64,000 bases of DNA from Mucilaginibacter sp. (GTDB lineage: Bacteria; Bacteroidota; Bacteroidia; Sphingobacteriales; Sphingobacteriaceae): NCBI GenBank assembly GCA_031292485.1, contig JARLHA010000072.1:1-64000 (forward strand). Direction: 5' to 3'. The notes under the pieces are model-generated. The model did no database searches, had not been told where the DNA came from, and saw nothing but the letters and a program-made list of their open reading frames with translations. A program made the translations under genes and the position numbers. Of this stretch, positions 7,774-17,855 are shown piece by piece (the stretch's first letter is position 1; every line of letters starts with the position of its first letter).

Positions 7774-8108
7774 GTATATTTATTTCTTGCGGTTTTAGAG
7801 ATTGCACAACAATCATTCAATAGCTATTTCCGCAGTACTCCTTATATATCTAGCTAAAAAAGCAAACCAAGTCGCGCAGGTTTGCTAACCCCACCGCCCA
7901 ATGGCGGTAGGGCAAGTAGGTTTTTGGGTGCCACAAAAACACAACTTGCAAGTATAAAAACAACGCATTAACAGATATACAGATAGCCCTATATACAGCT
8001 ATACTGATAGCTTCAAACAACGAAGCCCGGCGCTCTTTGGCCAGGCTCTGTCTTTCTATTTTGTTTTTCCTTATCTCGGCCAAGTGACACACTTAGTCTG
8101 GCGGAGTC
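7774..8108. other. Intergenic stretch with inverted repeats
   Basis: No gene is supported. AGCAAACC (7861-7868) pairs with GGTTTGCT (7879-7886). ACCGCC/GGCGGT follows at about 7893-7908. A GCAAGT...GTTTTTG...CAAAAAC...ACTTGC nest spans about 7912-7949. Read on the minus strand, the last part resembles two arms of the three-way junction at 1434-1489. Confidence 0.5.
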
Positions 8109-8474
8109 TTAATGGGGCACAGTCAGTAGTTGAGGGAATGTGAATTTTAGTATAAAATATATAGCTATGAATATTAACAATGCAAATATAGAGTCCTTGA
8201 AATATTTCTTTTTAAATATTTTTATATATAGACACACAAGAGCTAAAATGATTATTCCTATAAAATCTGCTAAAGAAGTATATAAAGCGAGATATACCAC
8301 TCTATTAGGATCAAGATTACGATAAGGAGGCGGATGTAAATTTTTAACTACGTCATTGAAAATCTCAAAAAGTATTTTTAAATAAATGTATTTTAATAAA
8401 TAAAAGGTTAAAAGGAAAACTATAAAAAAAAGCATTAATGTCTTTAGTCTGATAGTCTTAATCATATTACTCAT
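8109..8474 (-). CDS. Small three-TM membrane protein, candidate RHS immunity protein
   Basis: Start ATG 8474 is chosen because it overlaps the RHS stop codon by 8 bp (translational coupling). It gives 121 aa with three hydrophobic segments at residues ~12-36, ~60-82 and ~92-112, with lysine-rich loops (KIFKKKYFK). No family is recognised. A short membrane protein directly behind the variable tip of an RHS gene is the usual place for a cognate immunity protein, and membrane immunity proteins usually answer membrane-active tips. The function is inferred from position only. A longer upstream in-frame start exists but would run far into the RHS gene. Confidence 0.6.
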   Translation of the reverse strand: MSNMIKTIRLKTLMLFFIVFLLTFYLLKYIYLKILFEIFNDVVKNLHPPPYRNLDPNRVVYLALYTSLADFIGIIILALVCLYIKIFKKKYFKDSIFALLIFIAIYFILKFTFPQLLTVPH

Positions 8475-11400
8475 TGGTCTTATCTTTGGGGTATAGTATT
8501 GTTCTAATGTTGTGCTGTAACGCGCCTGTACCTTCAGATATTGCATCTTGGGTATTTTCTTGTAATCCTGATGACAATTTTGAATTAACTGGCAATGTTT
8601 GAGTTGTAGTCCCCCAATTTGTAGTCTTCGTTGCACTTACATCTAATGTTGCAGAAGTTTTATCCTCAGAAACAATAGGAGTTGTCATTGTAACTATTGA
8701 CGTGCTTTGAGTTATACCGGTAATTGGATTATCCTTTGTAACATCCAGAGAAACTGTTGTGGTGGTAGTAATAGTACTCGACGTCATAGAAGTTTTGCCT
8801 GTTTTAATGTCTGTACTTGTTCCTGTGCTTACTGTCGTAGTGGTTTCCGAAAGCGAATTAACGTTGTTATCTACTGGTGCAAATTGAGTAAGAACGTTTT
8901 GCGGCAAAGTTGTATTTTTTGAAATGGTAGAAGTTGTATTATTATATGGTTCTAATGCTTTTTTATCAACTTTTAACAATACCGGTTTGGGCGTTGGTTT
9001 ATTAGGATCCTCCGGTCCCATTCCATCTTTATCAATAAATCTGATCGGATTATCTACTGCATAGTCATACGGAGAATATCGCCGCATCTTTTCCGCCAAA
9101 GGGTCAATGCTGGTAAAACGTCCAATCACCGGGTCGTACATTCTACGACCGAAGTCGTAAACAGTTAATTCCTCTTGAAGTTCTTTACCGTTGTAAAGGT
9201 ATTCATTTTTCGGAGAGAGTGTACTCACGTTTATTTCTAATCCAAACGGATAATAATTATCCTGCTGGTATAGAACGGCCGCGCCGGTTTTCGTGCCAAA
9301 AGTAACACGGGTATTGCCCAGGTTGTCACCCAGGTAATATTCATATTCGTAAGTATTGCCTTTATGTACAGCCTTCCCCTCTTCGGTTTGTATAAAGTTC
9401 AGCGTATCTGTGGCGGTGGTGCCGTCATATTCAATCCCGCTGATGTAATCGGTATATTTTGTGCCGCTGGTTAAGGCGCTAACCTTCCTTAACTTATTCC
9501 CGGTGGCATCGTAGGTATAGGTGGCAGTACCGGCAGGTATTGTAGCAACTATGGGCAGGTTAAGCAGGTTATACGTAAAACTCTTATTTTGGCCGGTGTT
9601 TACAGTATTAGTGGCCGACAGCATATTGCCGTTACCGTCATAATGATAGGTGGTAAGCCCCGACACCAAACCTGCATTATTATTGAGGGCGTCTGTTACG
9701 GTTTGTAACTGATTTGTCGGGTTGCCGCTTACCGTGTAGCTATAAGCCAGGTTATCTATCGGTATACCGCCCAGCACATAACGCGTCAGCGCCGTCAGGT
9801 TGCCCTGAGTGTCGTAAGAAATGGCGTTTTCACTATAGGCTGTACTGGTGTTATTGCCCGCCAGCAGACGGTTCAGTTTGTCATAATTATAAGCGTAATA
9901 GTTACTATTGGGCGATGCTTGTGTGCCGTAGCTCTGGCTGGCGATGTTCCCGTTATACTGCGGGCTGATACCTATGCCCAGTACGTTGGCGTTATATTGC
10001 AGCTGCATCTCGAACAGCGCCGCTGTGCTGCTGAGCAGCCAACCCCGCTCATTGTAAGTGTATGCTATATTCTGTAAAAAGTTGAGGCTATCTGTCGAAT
10101 GCAGGGATTTTTTGGATACCTGCCCAATCTCGTTGTATGTATTCTGGGAGATCAGCGTTTTAGTGGTTGGAAGACTATTGCCGTTGGTGATCTGTTCCCA
10201 GCTTCTCAGCTTACGGCCCACCTGGTCGTAGATATAAGTATTGGCTATCGTCACCAATGGGTAAGTGGTGCTTAACGTATTCCAATGCTTTCGGGTAACG
10301 GTCGTCGGCGCATTGGTAAAATCATACGTGGTGCTGATCGCATCGTAATTATTATTGCTAAGTGTACCTGCGAGGTAGTGCTGTGCATAAGCGGTAAGGC
10401 TGCGTCCCCAGTTATCATAATAATGCACCGACCACAGCATATTGGTTAAAGTATTCAGTATGGCAATTTTGGTAGCCGTCAATTCGCCACGTGTCGCCAG
10501 GTTTGCGCCGGTGGGTGCGCTGTAGATGGTTGGCATCCCGGGCGCATTGGTATAATTATCGTAATAATTTAACGATAACGTTGCTGTTACATTGGTAGTT
10601 GGCCAAGCCACATTGGTATAACCGTTGCCCGTGGTGATACTGGCTTCACACAAATTGCTGCTGATGCCTGTTAGTATGCTTTGCAGGCTTGCCCTGCTGA
10701 TGGCCGTACCGCCATTGTTCCAGATGCCGTTCATTACTGTACGGCCCTGCGCATCATACTTGGTAAAAATCCAGTTATTGGCCGCGCGCTGCAGGCTGTC
10801 CTGCGTGGCTACCGGCTGGTCCATGGTATTGTACACGGTATATTCCCAGCCTTTGCCGGGCAATTTCTTTTGCACCGGCCTGCCGCGTTCATCATACTGG
10901 TACTGGTAGCACAGGTTATCCAGCGTGGTTTGTGTTATCGTCCCTGCGCCATCCGCACCGGATGCCGGGGGCAATACAAAGGCCAGCCTCCCCAGGTCGT
11001 CGTATACATAGTAGGTGGATATTTGCTGTACCGTGGTACCGCTGTAGTTATAAACCCTTTTTAATACTACGTGCCCGTCAATATCCTTGTATTCTTCTAC
11101 CGTACCGGCCCGGCCGCTTATCCAGTTCTCATCCTTGCTGATGGTGACCGTTAAAGCACTGGCGGCATAATAACCGTTTGCATGCAGGGTCTGGCTGTTA
11201 TTGCTATTGATGGTGGTATAATACATAGCCACCTGCCTGCCGCTGATCGAATCGGTGCTGAAAGCCGTAGCGTTGTTAAGCGTATATACCATTTTTATCG
11301 TACGGCCGCCGCCGGTTACCCCGGTAAGCTGCCAGGCTACGCCGGGTGCGCCCTGTTCAACGGGCCTGTTCAGCGGCGAGTTGTCAAAGGCGGTTTGGGC

Positions 11401-11856
11401 GTAAGGGTCGGTAATGGCCGTTACGTTTGAGCCTGTCGGAGGCGTGGTATAAAATGCGTTCTGGTCGGTGCTAACCGCATTGGGCCTGAAACTGCCTGCG
11501 GTACCGGTTTGCGGGGTATAGGGCAGGTATTTGGTTACCTCGCGCCCGTACTGGTCATAGGCCTGCGGCTGGATCATGTCATAACCCAATCGCGAGGCCT
11601 GTTGTTGTACGGTTTGTATTGGGCGGCCCAGGCCGTCAACATATTGAATGCTGATCTGTACTTTTGTGTTGGTGCCCCGGTTGGCGCTCAGGGTGCTGTC
11701 GTTGCTGATCCCGCTGATGCGCGGCGCCTGGGTGATCACGTAGTTGTTAGTGAGTGTTTGCCCCTGCGCTGTTAGCGCAAAGCAAATCCCTGAAATAAAA
11801 AAAGCAAAGCCAACTTTTGACTTAAGACTCCCGACTTTCGACTTAACTATCTTCAT
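8467..11856 (-). CDS. RHS/YD-repeat protein with DUF6443 N-terminus and Thr/Ser-rich tip
   Basis: An 1129-aa secreted protein. A signal-like segment near residues 13-32 is followed by a DUF6443-type region (~35-170, with VQYVDGLGRPIQTVQQ-like sequence) and many YD repeats (YDQYGREV, YVYDDLGRL, YDERGRP). The RHS core (~840-946) includes YYPFGLE, YLYNGKELQEE, YDPVIGRF and DKDGM. The tip after DKDGM is ~183 residues, extremely rich in Thr and Ser, without a known toxin fold. It is transcribed with the large partner upstream (2-bp gap) and overlaps the candidate immunity gene downstream. RHS proteins form shells around a C-terminal effector. Whether this tip is toxic cannot be told from sequence. 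Confidence 0.85.
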   Translation of the reverse strand: MKIVKSKVGSLKSKVGFAFFISGICFALTAQGQTLTNNYVITQAPRISGISNDSTLSANRGTNTKVQISIQYVDGLGRPIQTVQQQASRLGYDMIQPQAYDQYGREVTKYLPYTPQTGTAGSFRPNAVSTDQNAFYTTPPTGSNVTAITDPYAQTAFDNSPLNRPVEQGAPGVAWQLTGVTGGGRTIKMVYTLNNATAFSTDSISGRQVAMYYTTINSNNSQTLHANGYYAASALTVTISKDENWISGRAGTVEEYKDIDGHVVLKRVYNYSGTTVQQISTYYVYDDLGRLAFVLPPASGADGAGTITQTTLDNLCYQYQYDERGRPVQKKLPGKGWEYTVYNTMDQPVATQDSLQRAANNWIFTKYDAQGRTVMNGIWNNGGTAISRASLQSILTGISSNLCEASITTGNGYTNVAWPTTNVTATLSLNYYDNYTNAPGMPTIYSAPTGANLATRGELTATKIAILNTLTNMLWSVHYYDNWGRSLTAYAQHYLAGTLSNNNYDAISTTYDFTNAPTTVTRKHWNTLSTTYPLVTIANTYIYDQVGRKLRSWEQITNGNSLPTTKTLISQNTYNEIGQVSKKSLHSTDSLNFLQNIAYTYNERGWLLSSTAALFEMQLQYNANVLGIGISPQYNGNIASQSYGTQASPNSNYYAYNYDKLNRLLAGNNTSTAYSENAISYDTQGNLTALTRYVLGGIPIDNLAYSYTVSGNPTNQLQTVTDALNNNAGLVSGLTTYHYDGNGNMLSATNTVNTGQNKSFTYNLLNLPIVATIPAGTATYTYDATGNKLRKVSALTSGTKYTDYISGIEYDGTTATDTLNFIQTEEGKAVHKGNTYEYEYYLGDNLGNTRVTFGTKTGAAVLYQQDNYYPFGLEINVSTLSPKNEYLYNGKELQEELTVYDFGRRMYDPVIGRFTSIDPLAEKMRRYSPYDYAVDNPIRFIDKDGMGPEDPNKPTPKPVLLKVDKKALEPYNNTTSTISKNTTLPQNVLTQFAPVDNNVNSLSETTTTVSTGTSTDIKTGKTSMTSSTITTTTTVSLDVTKDNPITGITQSTSIVTMTTPIVSEDKTSATLDVSATKTTNWGTTTQTLPVNSKLSSGLQENTQDAISEGTGALQHNIRTILYPKDKTNE

Positions 11857-11858
11857 GG

Positions 11859-14800
11859 CTATTGTACGCTTAAGGTTAGGTCCGAACTGCCGGCGGCTAC
11901 TACCACCGTATTAAATGTTGCATAATGCGCCACAACCGGTGTCCGGTTGCCCATGGTAAAAGTATGGGTGGCTGAGCCCAGCGGGCCAACATAAACCGAT
12001 GCATACGTTCCCTGGGGCACCTGCACGTATGCCGTGCCCGAGGATGGGAAGTTAAACGGCGTACTGATGCCGCTGAAAACCGCCGTCCATCCCGTTAAGC
12101 CGGTATAGTTGGTTAAAGCATAGGTTATATAGGTTACCGGGCAGCCGCAGTTGGCATTAGCCTTGCTTTGCCCGTTTACATTCATGTCATAAATGGCATC
12201 CGCATTTGCCGAAGCCAGCGTTGACGAATAATACCGGTTAACAGGCACCGTATAGGTTAACGAACCCGGGTTTGTATTGGGCGGGCAGTTATTGCGGGTA
12301 AATGTAGCCGTTTGCAACTGGTTGCCCACGGTCATATCGTACATATGGTAACCGTAGTTTTTTACAATGTTGCCTGCCCAGTCTTTTATATTTTTCAGCC
12401 GTTGGGCAAAATCGTATTCAAAATAGCTGTTCGCCCCTTTAGTATCAGAGATGGACCGCACACCCGATGGGTCGTAGGCATAGGTGGTCATCTGGGCGTT
12501 GGCCGGGTACATTCTTAACTCATCTATTGAGGTGCTGCCACTGATGGCGATCTGCCCTGAACCTGAAGGCACCTGGTATTCGTAATAGGTCCAGCCGTTG
12601 GCGCTGTTAAAGGCGGCATCGGTAAGGTAACTGCTGCCATTGTAAACCGTTGGCGGCCCGTTATTGCTCCAGAGGGAAAGTACGTAATTTGTACCGAAGG
12701 TATAACTGGCGCTTGTTACCGAACCTGCGCTTAGCGGATATACCATGCTGCCGGTAGGCGCTGCAGGATTCGTTACGGGTGTCCCGGAGTAGTTCCAGTT
12801 CCCTTGATTATCGGCTTCAAAGCTTGTATAAAATATATTATAATTGCCTCCATAAAGGTTTGTCGCATTCTTTACCTGCGCTTCGGGCAATTCATAATTG
12901 TAGTTCCACATGATCGAGGTCGGCATCGCATTACGGGGTGTATATTGGGTAATGTTATTTTGCCCGTCGTAATTATCAAAACTGATCATCTGCACATAGC
13001 GTGAATCCGCTGTGAGGTTGCCCGAGGTGACGGTTGATGGTGTAAAATTGGTTAGCGGTGCCGCTACGCTTAAGGTGGATATTTTTGAAGGCACGATGGT
13101 GTTGGCGATATTGCCGGTTTTATATTGGGTAAGCTGCCCGTCCACTACCGCGTTAATGCCCGTAGCCACATTTTTTACGGTGTCGTACTTTTCAATAGCG
13201 TCGGCCTGCATATTGCGGTTTACCATACTGTCAATTACCGGGTTGCCAGCCGGGTAGTCTGCCGGATATACGCTCCTCGAAACAATAGTATTGCCTTTAC
13301 TGTCGGTATGATAGGTGCGTGTTACCTGTTGATGTACGATATTATCAAACTTATAAGAAACTACCGAACTGGAATGCTTCGTGGTGTCGTTGGTATCATA
13401 AATGTTCGTAGTTGTCGACTTAAGGTAATTGTCATCCGAAGTAATATAATAGTATATATTCTGAAAAGAATAAGTATCGTCGGGCGTTACCCTGCCCGTG
13501 GGCATTGGATTTTGACCAGCTCGACCCTCGTTGTAATTGATCTTTCTAACCGCTAAACCAACATCATTGTAGTTGGTATAAGGGAACGCTGTATATGCGT
13601 TAACGGTGGATTTTACGATTTGATAAGTACCATCAGGTTTATGGATATATTCGTTTTTGGACAACAGGTGCCCGCGAACGTAAAATGAGCTAAGATAGAC
13701 CAGGTTACCAGTCATAGAGGCATCCGTTGTTGCGTCTTTCTGGTCGGTAAAAGTATAGTCAGTACGGCCAATGTTTGTACCGGGTGTGCCGATGTACTCG
13801 CTTACCGATGGATACACTACAGTAGCACCGTCATAGGCTTCCAGATCGCAGTGCGGGTTGCTTGAATAGGTGCGCACATTTTCAAAAGTTCTATACTTTG
13901 CTATGCCACCAGCAAAAAAATCGTAATACCTATGGATTTGCGAAGTGCTGAAATAGCTGTAATCGAGCAGGAAATTTGGCCTTGCGCTATTATACACATA
14001 CGTTTTAACCATCGGAGTTGAACTAATACCATCATAGCTGCTGATTGATTTGATGCGTAAACCACCAGCCAGTTGAACCGTATCGTTGCCCGAAATATAA
14101 TACTGGTTAGTTTGGTAGGCAAAAGTGGAATACCCGCCCGAAGGGTAATGGATCCCTGTAAGCACGTAAGCCTGCATAAAGGCAGAGTCGCAGTTACGCC
14201 CGTTAGTTATTTTTCCGCCTATTATTACATACGACGGCGGGGTTATGCTGTACGGCTGGTAGGTAATTGTTTGCTTCGGGGTGAACATATCATTGGCCTT
14301 GCCATTGTAATAACCCCAGTAATCTTGTTTATATGAAGTATATTCCGGCAATGTGAGGGATGTATTATAATCAAAACGGTAATGCTGGATAATACTGCCT
14401 GCCTTATCTAATACTTGTATGGAGTCAAGCCGCAACCGGGGATTAAGTGCCGGGCTGAAATAGCTTTTATAAAACACAATAGTTTTTTGAAGCTCCATTA
14501 TCTTGGTGCCGTAATTGTATCGATAAACCTTGATGTTTTTCAGGCCGTAGGCATGGTCGCTGGTTCCTGTGTTAATATCCTGCCTTACAGTTGGATCAAG
14601 TTCAAAAACTACTTTTCCGTTTTTAAAATTAATCTGCTGGGGAAGTTTTTCCGTTGTAATATTGTTATTACCAGGAGTGGTAGGAGTCGTACTATAAGAT
14701 GCATTATTATAGGCTGTCGAATCAACTGCTGTAATCTGGTCAGTTACTGTAAAAATCTCTCCATCTGCAGAGGGATAAATAACGGTGTCAGCCTGATAGG

Positions 14801-15605
14801 CAAACGAGATCGTATCGCGTCTGTTCTGGCTGACCATGCGCTCAAGTTTCCAGGTTGACGCGCTGTAGCTTCCAGCGTGTCCGCCGCTTGAGGAATAGGT
14901 TGTTTCTGTCGCAGCATCCCCAAAAGTGTAATTGTTACCATGCTCGTCAGTAATATTGAACCGAACAAGCCCGGTATTTGGCGGCGGGTTGGTATAAAAA
15001 TATGGTATTACCGTATATTTAACGTTTATCGGCGCATAAGGAATCATCCGGGGGGTATAATTTCCGCCCACAGTGCCATCAAAGAAAAACTTACCGCCAT
15101 GCCCCGGAAAATCATAGGAAAAAATATCCGGCTTGGTATCATAGGTGCCGTTAGCGGCGTTTTCCAGGTAATAGAGGCCCGTATTGTTGGATGAACTATA
15201 AGTGCCCGGTTGCCACTTATAGCCATTTAAATAGCCGTATGGCATGTCGTCCGGAAGTCCCATAGCCCGCCTGCTTACCTGTCCGCCAGAAGAAACTGAC
15301 CAGCCCGCTCCCACCCAGCTGGCTACGTCCGTCACCTTTATGCCTGATGCATGATACGATAAAGTGATCGGCACCTGGAAACCTCCTGCCTCAATCGTAT
15401 AAAGCGGAATAGAAATATCCGGGACCCCCGTAAATTCATTTATCTGGTACGTTCCGTATTTCTCCAGTGCCGTTGCAGTTGGAGACCTCGGAAATGGCTG
15501 CGGAACAAAATAATTGATCTGGGACCCGGATTGAGCATTCACCACAAGCCCTATTAAAATAAAAAACGAACAAATAATTAAAATACGGATTAGTTTCAGG
15601 TTCAT
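11859..15605 (-). CDS. Large secreted RHS-locus partner protein
   Basis: A 1248-aa protein with an N-terminal signal peptide (hydrophobic residues ~6-24, ending VNAQS). The mature part starts with a pattern common in Bacteroidota RHS loci (EFTGVPDISIPLYTI, LSYHASGIKV, GWSVSSGG). It continues with a long beta-rich region and RHS-like strings near the end (YAYDPSGVRS, YFEYDFAQRLKNI). The stop lies 2 bp before the start of the next RHS gene, so the two form an operon. It may form part of the same surface or secreted assembly. The family is recognised by pattern only. Confidence 0.75.
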   Translation of the reverse strand: MNLKLIRILIICSFFILIGLVVNAQSGSQINYFVPQPFPRSPTATALEKYGTYQINEFTGVPDISIPLYTIEAGGFQVPITLSYHASGIKVTDVASWVGAGWSVSSGGQVSRRAMGLPDDMPYGYLNGYKWQPGTYSSSNNTGLYYLENAANGTYDTKPDIFSYDFPGHGGKFFFDGTVGGNYTPRMIPYAPINVKYTVIPYFYTNPPPNTGLVRFNITDEHGNNYTFGDAATETTYSSSGGHAGSYSASTWKLERMVSQNRRDTISFAYQADTVIYPSADGEIFTVTDQITAVDSTAYNNASYSTTPTTPGNNNITTEKLPQQINFKNGKVVFELDPTVRQDINTGTSDHAYGLKNIKVYRYNYGTKIMELQKTIVFYKSYFSPALNPRLRLDSIQVLDKAGSIIQHYRFDYNTSLTLPEYTSYKQDYWGYYNGKANDMFTPKQTITYQPYSITPPSYVIIGGKITNGRNCDSAFMQAYVLTGIHYPSGGYSTFAYQTNQYYISGNDTVQLAGGLRIKSISSYDGISSTPMVKTYVYNSARPNFLLDYSYFSTSQIHRYYDFFAGGIAKYRTFENVRTYSSNPHCDLEAYDGATVVYPSVSEYIGTPGTNIGRTDYTFTDQKDATTDASMTGNLVYLSSFYVRGHLLSKNEYIHKPDGTYQIVKSTVNAYTAFPYTNYNDVGLAVRKINYNEGRAGQNPMPTGRVTPDDTYSFQNIYYYITSDDNYLKSTTTNIYDTNDTTKHSSSVVSYKFDNIVHQQVTRTYHTDSKGNTIVSRSVYPADYPAGNPVIDSMVNRNMQADAIEKYDTVKNVATGINAVVDGQLTQYKTGNIANTIVPSKISTLSVAAPLTNFTPSTVTSGNLTADSRYVQMISFDNYDGQNNITQYTPRNAMPTSIMWNYNYELPEAQVKNATNLYGGNYNIFYTSFEADNQGNWNYSGTPVTNPAAPTGSMVYPLSAGSVTSASYTFGTNYVLSLWSNNGPPTVYNGSSYLTDAAFNSANGWTYYEYQVPSGSGQIAISGSTSIDELRMYPANAQMTTYAYDPSGVRSISDTKGANSYFEYDFAQRLKNIKDWAGNIVKNYGYHMYDMTVGNQLQTATFTRNNCPPNTNPGSLTYTVPVNRYYSSTLASANADAIYDMNVNGQSKANANCGCPVTYITYALTNYTGLTGWTAVFSGISTPFNFPSSGTAYVQVPQGTYASVYVGPLGSATHTFTMGNRTPVVAHYATFNTVVVAAGSSDLTLSVQ

Positions 15606-15967
15606 AAAATTTCCCTTACGGGCGGTTTAAGGTTGTATAATTCGCTTTGCCTGATAAATGGCATTTTAAAAAAACAGCATCGCGCTATTTTAATTTTAAA
15701 TACTTTGCTTATGTGAAATTAAGAAATATAGATGTTAGCTGATTTCGAATATTAGCAGTAAGGTTATAGTTTGGTTAAGAACTTTTGGTCAGATCAATAT
15801 TAAATATTCGTTTTTGCAAAAGCAATTTTATTTTGAAAAATATTTCTACGGCCGCAGATTTGCAGACAGTTGCAATATTTACCAACTCTCTTTGAAAAAA
15901 AAGATAAATGTTTTTATAATATTTGCAATTAGATTTACAAACCCTGAACCTCTAATTTTATAAAAGC
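15606..15967. other. AT-rich intergenic region between divergent RHS operon and NUMOD remnant
   Basis: This 362-bp stretch must contain the promoter for the minus-strand RHS operon. I see no clear TAnnTTTG box on that strand and no repeat or RNA gene. Confidence 0.4.
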
Positions 15968-16457
15968 ATGGCCAACCCGATGCTGCCATATCAAAATAAA
16001 TCATTAGCTGACCTTCCGGCAGAGATATGGAAAGACATTCCGGGTTTCGAAGGTACCTACCAGGCATCGACGATGGGCAGGATAAAATCACTGGACCGCA
16101 TTGTCCCGCACCCAAGGCTCTATCAGCAATTTGTAAAGGGTCAAATTCTCAGCAATAAAGTCAATCAGAATCAAAACCTTAAAATTTCGGTTGGTAACAA
16201 AAAGCGAAAATTCACTACTCGCCTCCACTCCGAAAGCCCCTTTCCGTCCTTAAAACTGTCGGCTGCACTCACTGACGCAAAAACTATTAAACCGGCAAAC
16301 CGGTAGAGCATTATGATTTATAGGGAAAATCGCAAAAGAATATCCGAGTAAAAAAGAAGCTTCCAGGCAAACGCACATAGAAGAAAAAGCCATTATACAG
16401 GTGGCAAAAGGCGTGTATAAGCAATGGAATGGGTTTGTGTGGAAGCATAAGAATTAG
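15968..16457 (+). pseudogene. NUMOD4...NUMOD1 homing-endonuclease remnant without its HNH core
   Basis: The first frame (15968-16306) begins with a NUMOD4 motif (EIWKDIPGFEGTYQAS, GRIKSLDR). It then drifts into unrelated sequence after about residue 75. A second frame, offset by one, runs from 16323 to a stop at 16455-16457 and encodes a NUMOD1-like DNA-binding end (KIAKEYPSKKEASRQTHI, then GFVWKHKN). HNH endonucleases of this type normally carry the nuclease domain between these parts, and here it is missing. The locus is therefore a deletion plus frameshift derivative. Confidence 0.75.
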
Positions 16458-16771
16458 CCTTATACAGTAAGCTATCCGGCTGATGAAAACCCGACAATCA
16501 GTACACAATAAACCTGTCAAGGGCCCCGATCCTATCATCGGGGTTCATGTACCCTTTACAGTTTTGCTGCGGTGCTAATTTTGTGGCAGCGGGGCTGTGG
16601 CTACAGGGGATTAAAGCGCCGGGAAAAAGCAAGTGTGTTGCAACGCTTCACGCTTGCAGCAGGCAGCGGGGCTGGCGGCGGAATAACGCGTAGTGTAATG
16701 AGCCGCCTGCCACAGCTGAAAGGGACTGCTTTTGCGGATCCGTATTTCAGCATAAAAGAGCGCTGATTCCT
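16458..16771. other. Intergenic region with a CCCCGAT hairpin
   Basis: CCCCGAT and ATCGGGG form a hairpin near 16524-16543 that could end transcription of the NUMOD remnant. The rest is GC-rich and has no supported gene. Confidence 0.4.
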
Positions 16772-17674
16772 TTATTCTATATAGCCACCGGGTGATTTGG
16801 ATGAAGAAAGTTTTCTTTTTTGTTCAGATTTTAACCACGAAATAACTAATGCTGCTTTGTCCCTGCTTATTTTTACCGGCAGCGCTGTTTTAGGTTCAAG
16901 TTCGAGGTGAATCCCTCTGTCTGCCTGTCTTTGCCAGCTCCTGACCGCTTTTCGGGTAATAATATAAGTCCGGCTTACCCTGGAAAAATGATGCGGATCA
17001 AGCTGCTTTTCTAACTTATCCAGCGATTCCCAAAAAATGAAAGCCCTGCCGTCGTATGCCCGGAGCATTGTGCCTTTCCCCTGACGGCACAGATAAGCAA
17101 TTTCATTCACCTGCACTTTTATTTCTTCCTTGCCATCAGGGATTTGCAGGTAAAGATGATCCGCAAAGGACGGTTTCCCCAGTTCCTTTTCTTCTTCCTT
17201 TAACCGCATCTTTAAAAACCAACCTATGGAACAGGCCAGGTAGATCAAATTAAGGATCATGGCAATATCCATGATCGCTTTGAACATATAACGATTATAA
17301 GCATAGCGGATACTATGAATATCCGCCTGTAAATACCGGAACCAAAACCAGCTGATAAAGGCAGAAACCGCTACCGGCACTATCCAGCCGGTTAATACCT
17401 GTCCTAATATCCGGTGGTAAAATTTTTTATCCCACCGGTATTTTTCATCCAGCCAATCACTTATAATAAAGATTAACCATACCTGCGCCACCGCAATAGT
17501 AAAAATGACAGAAAATGAATGTAAAAACCAATGATGGGTTAATAATTTGAAGAACGGTTCGTCAGGGAACGGCCATAGGATATATACGCTGACAGCAAGG
17601 GAAATGGCAACCATCAGCAGGCCATTGGGATAAGGGCTCTCCTTTTCTGATAATCCGGGTGCTGTTCTTTTCAT
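16772..17674 (-). CDS. Membrane-anchored LytTR-family transcriptional regulator
   Basis: A 300-aa protein. Four hydrophobic segments occupy residues ~18-165 (ending LIYLACSIGWFLKM). A C-terminal LytTR DNA-binding domain covers ~190-290 (EIAYLCRQGKGTMLRA, LDPHHFSRVSRTYIIT). The domain is the output part of LytR/AlgR-type regulators. Here it is joined directly to a membrane domain rather than to a receiver, a layout seen in Bacteroidota. It probably senses a membrane or envelope signal. Its targets are unknown, and the divergent small membrane gene at 17856 is the nearest candidate. Confidence 0.8.
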   Translation of the reverse strand: MKRTAPGLSEKESPYPNGLLMVAISLAVSVYILWPFPDEPFFKLLTHHWFLHSFSVIFTIAVAQVWLIFIISDWLDEKYRWDKKFYHRILGQVLTGWIVPVAVSAFISWFWFRYLQADIHSIRYAYNRYMFKAIMDIAMILNLIYLACSIGWFLKMRLKEEEKELGKPSFADHLYLQIPDGKEEIKVQVNEIAYLCRQGKGTMLRAYDGRAFIFWESLDKLEKQLDPHHFSRVSRTYIITRKAVRSWQRQADRGIHLELEPKTALPVKISRDKAALVISWLKSEQKRKLSSSKSPGGYIE

Positions 17675-17855
17675 AAGGGATAGTTATTAACCTAAAATTA
17701 CAAAAACAGGGTTGCCAATTATGCTAATTTGCCCATTGCTTAAAAATAATGTGCGATTCATGCCCTGATTTTGTACGTTTCAGCAAAAAAACATTTTTCG
17801 GGTCATTTTTTGTCACTGTACAGACTGTAATTTTGGATAGGCAAAAGAGCAAGGA

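Noticed and set aside
7850..8092. Minus-strand 80-aa frame with one hydrophobic stretch
   Set aside because: It is a translation of inverted repeats, and no start signal is evident.
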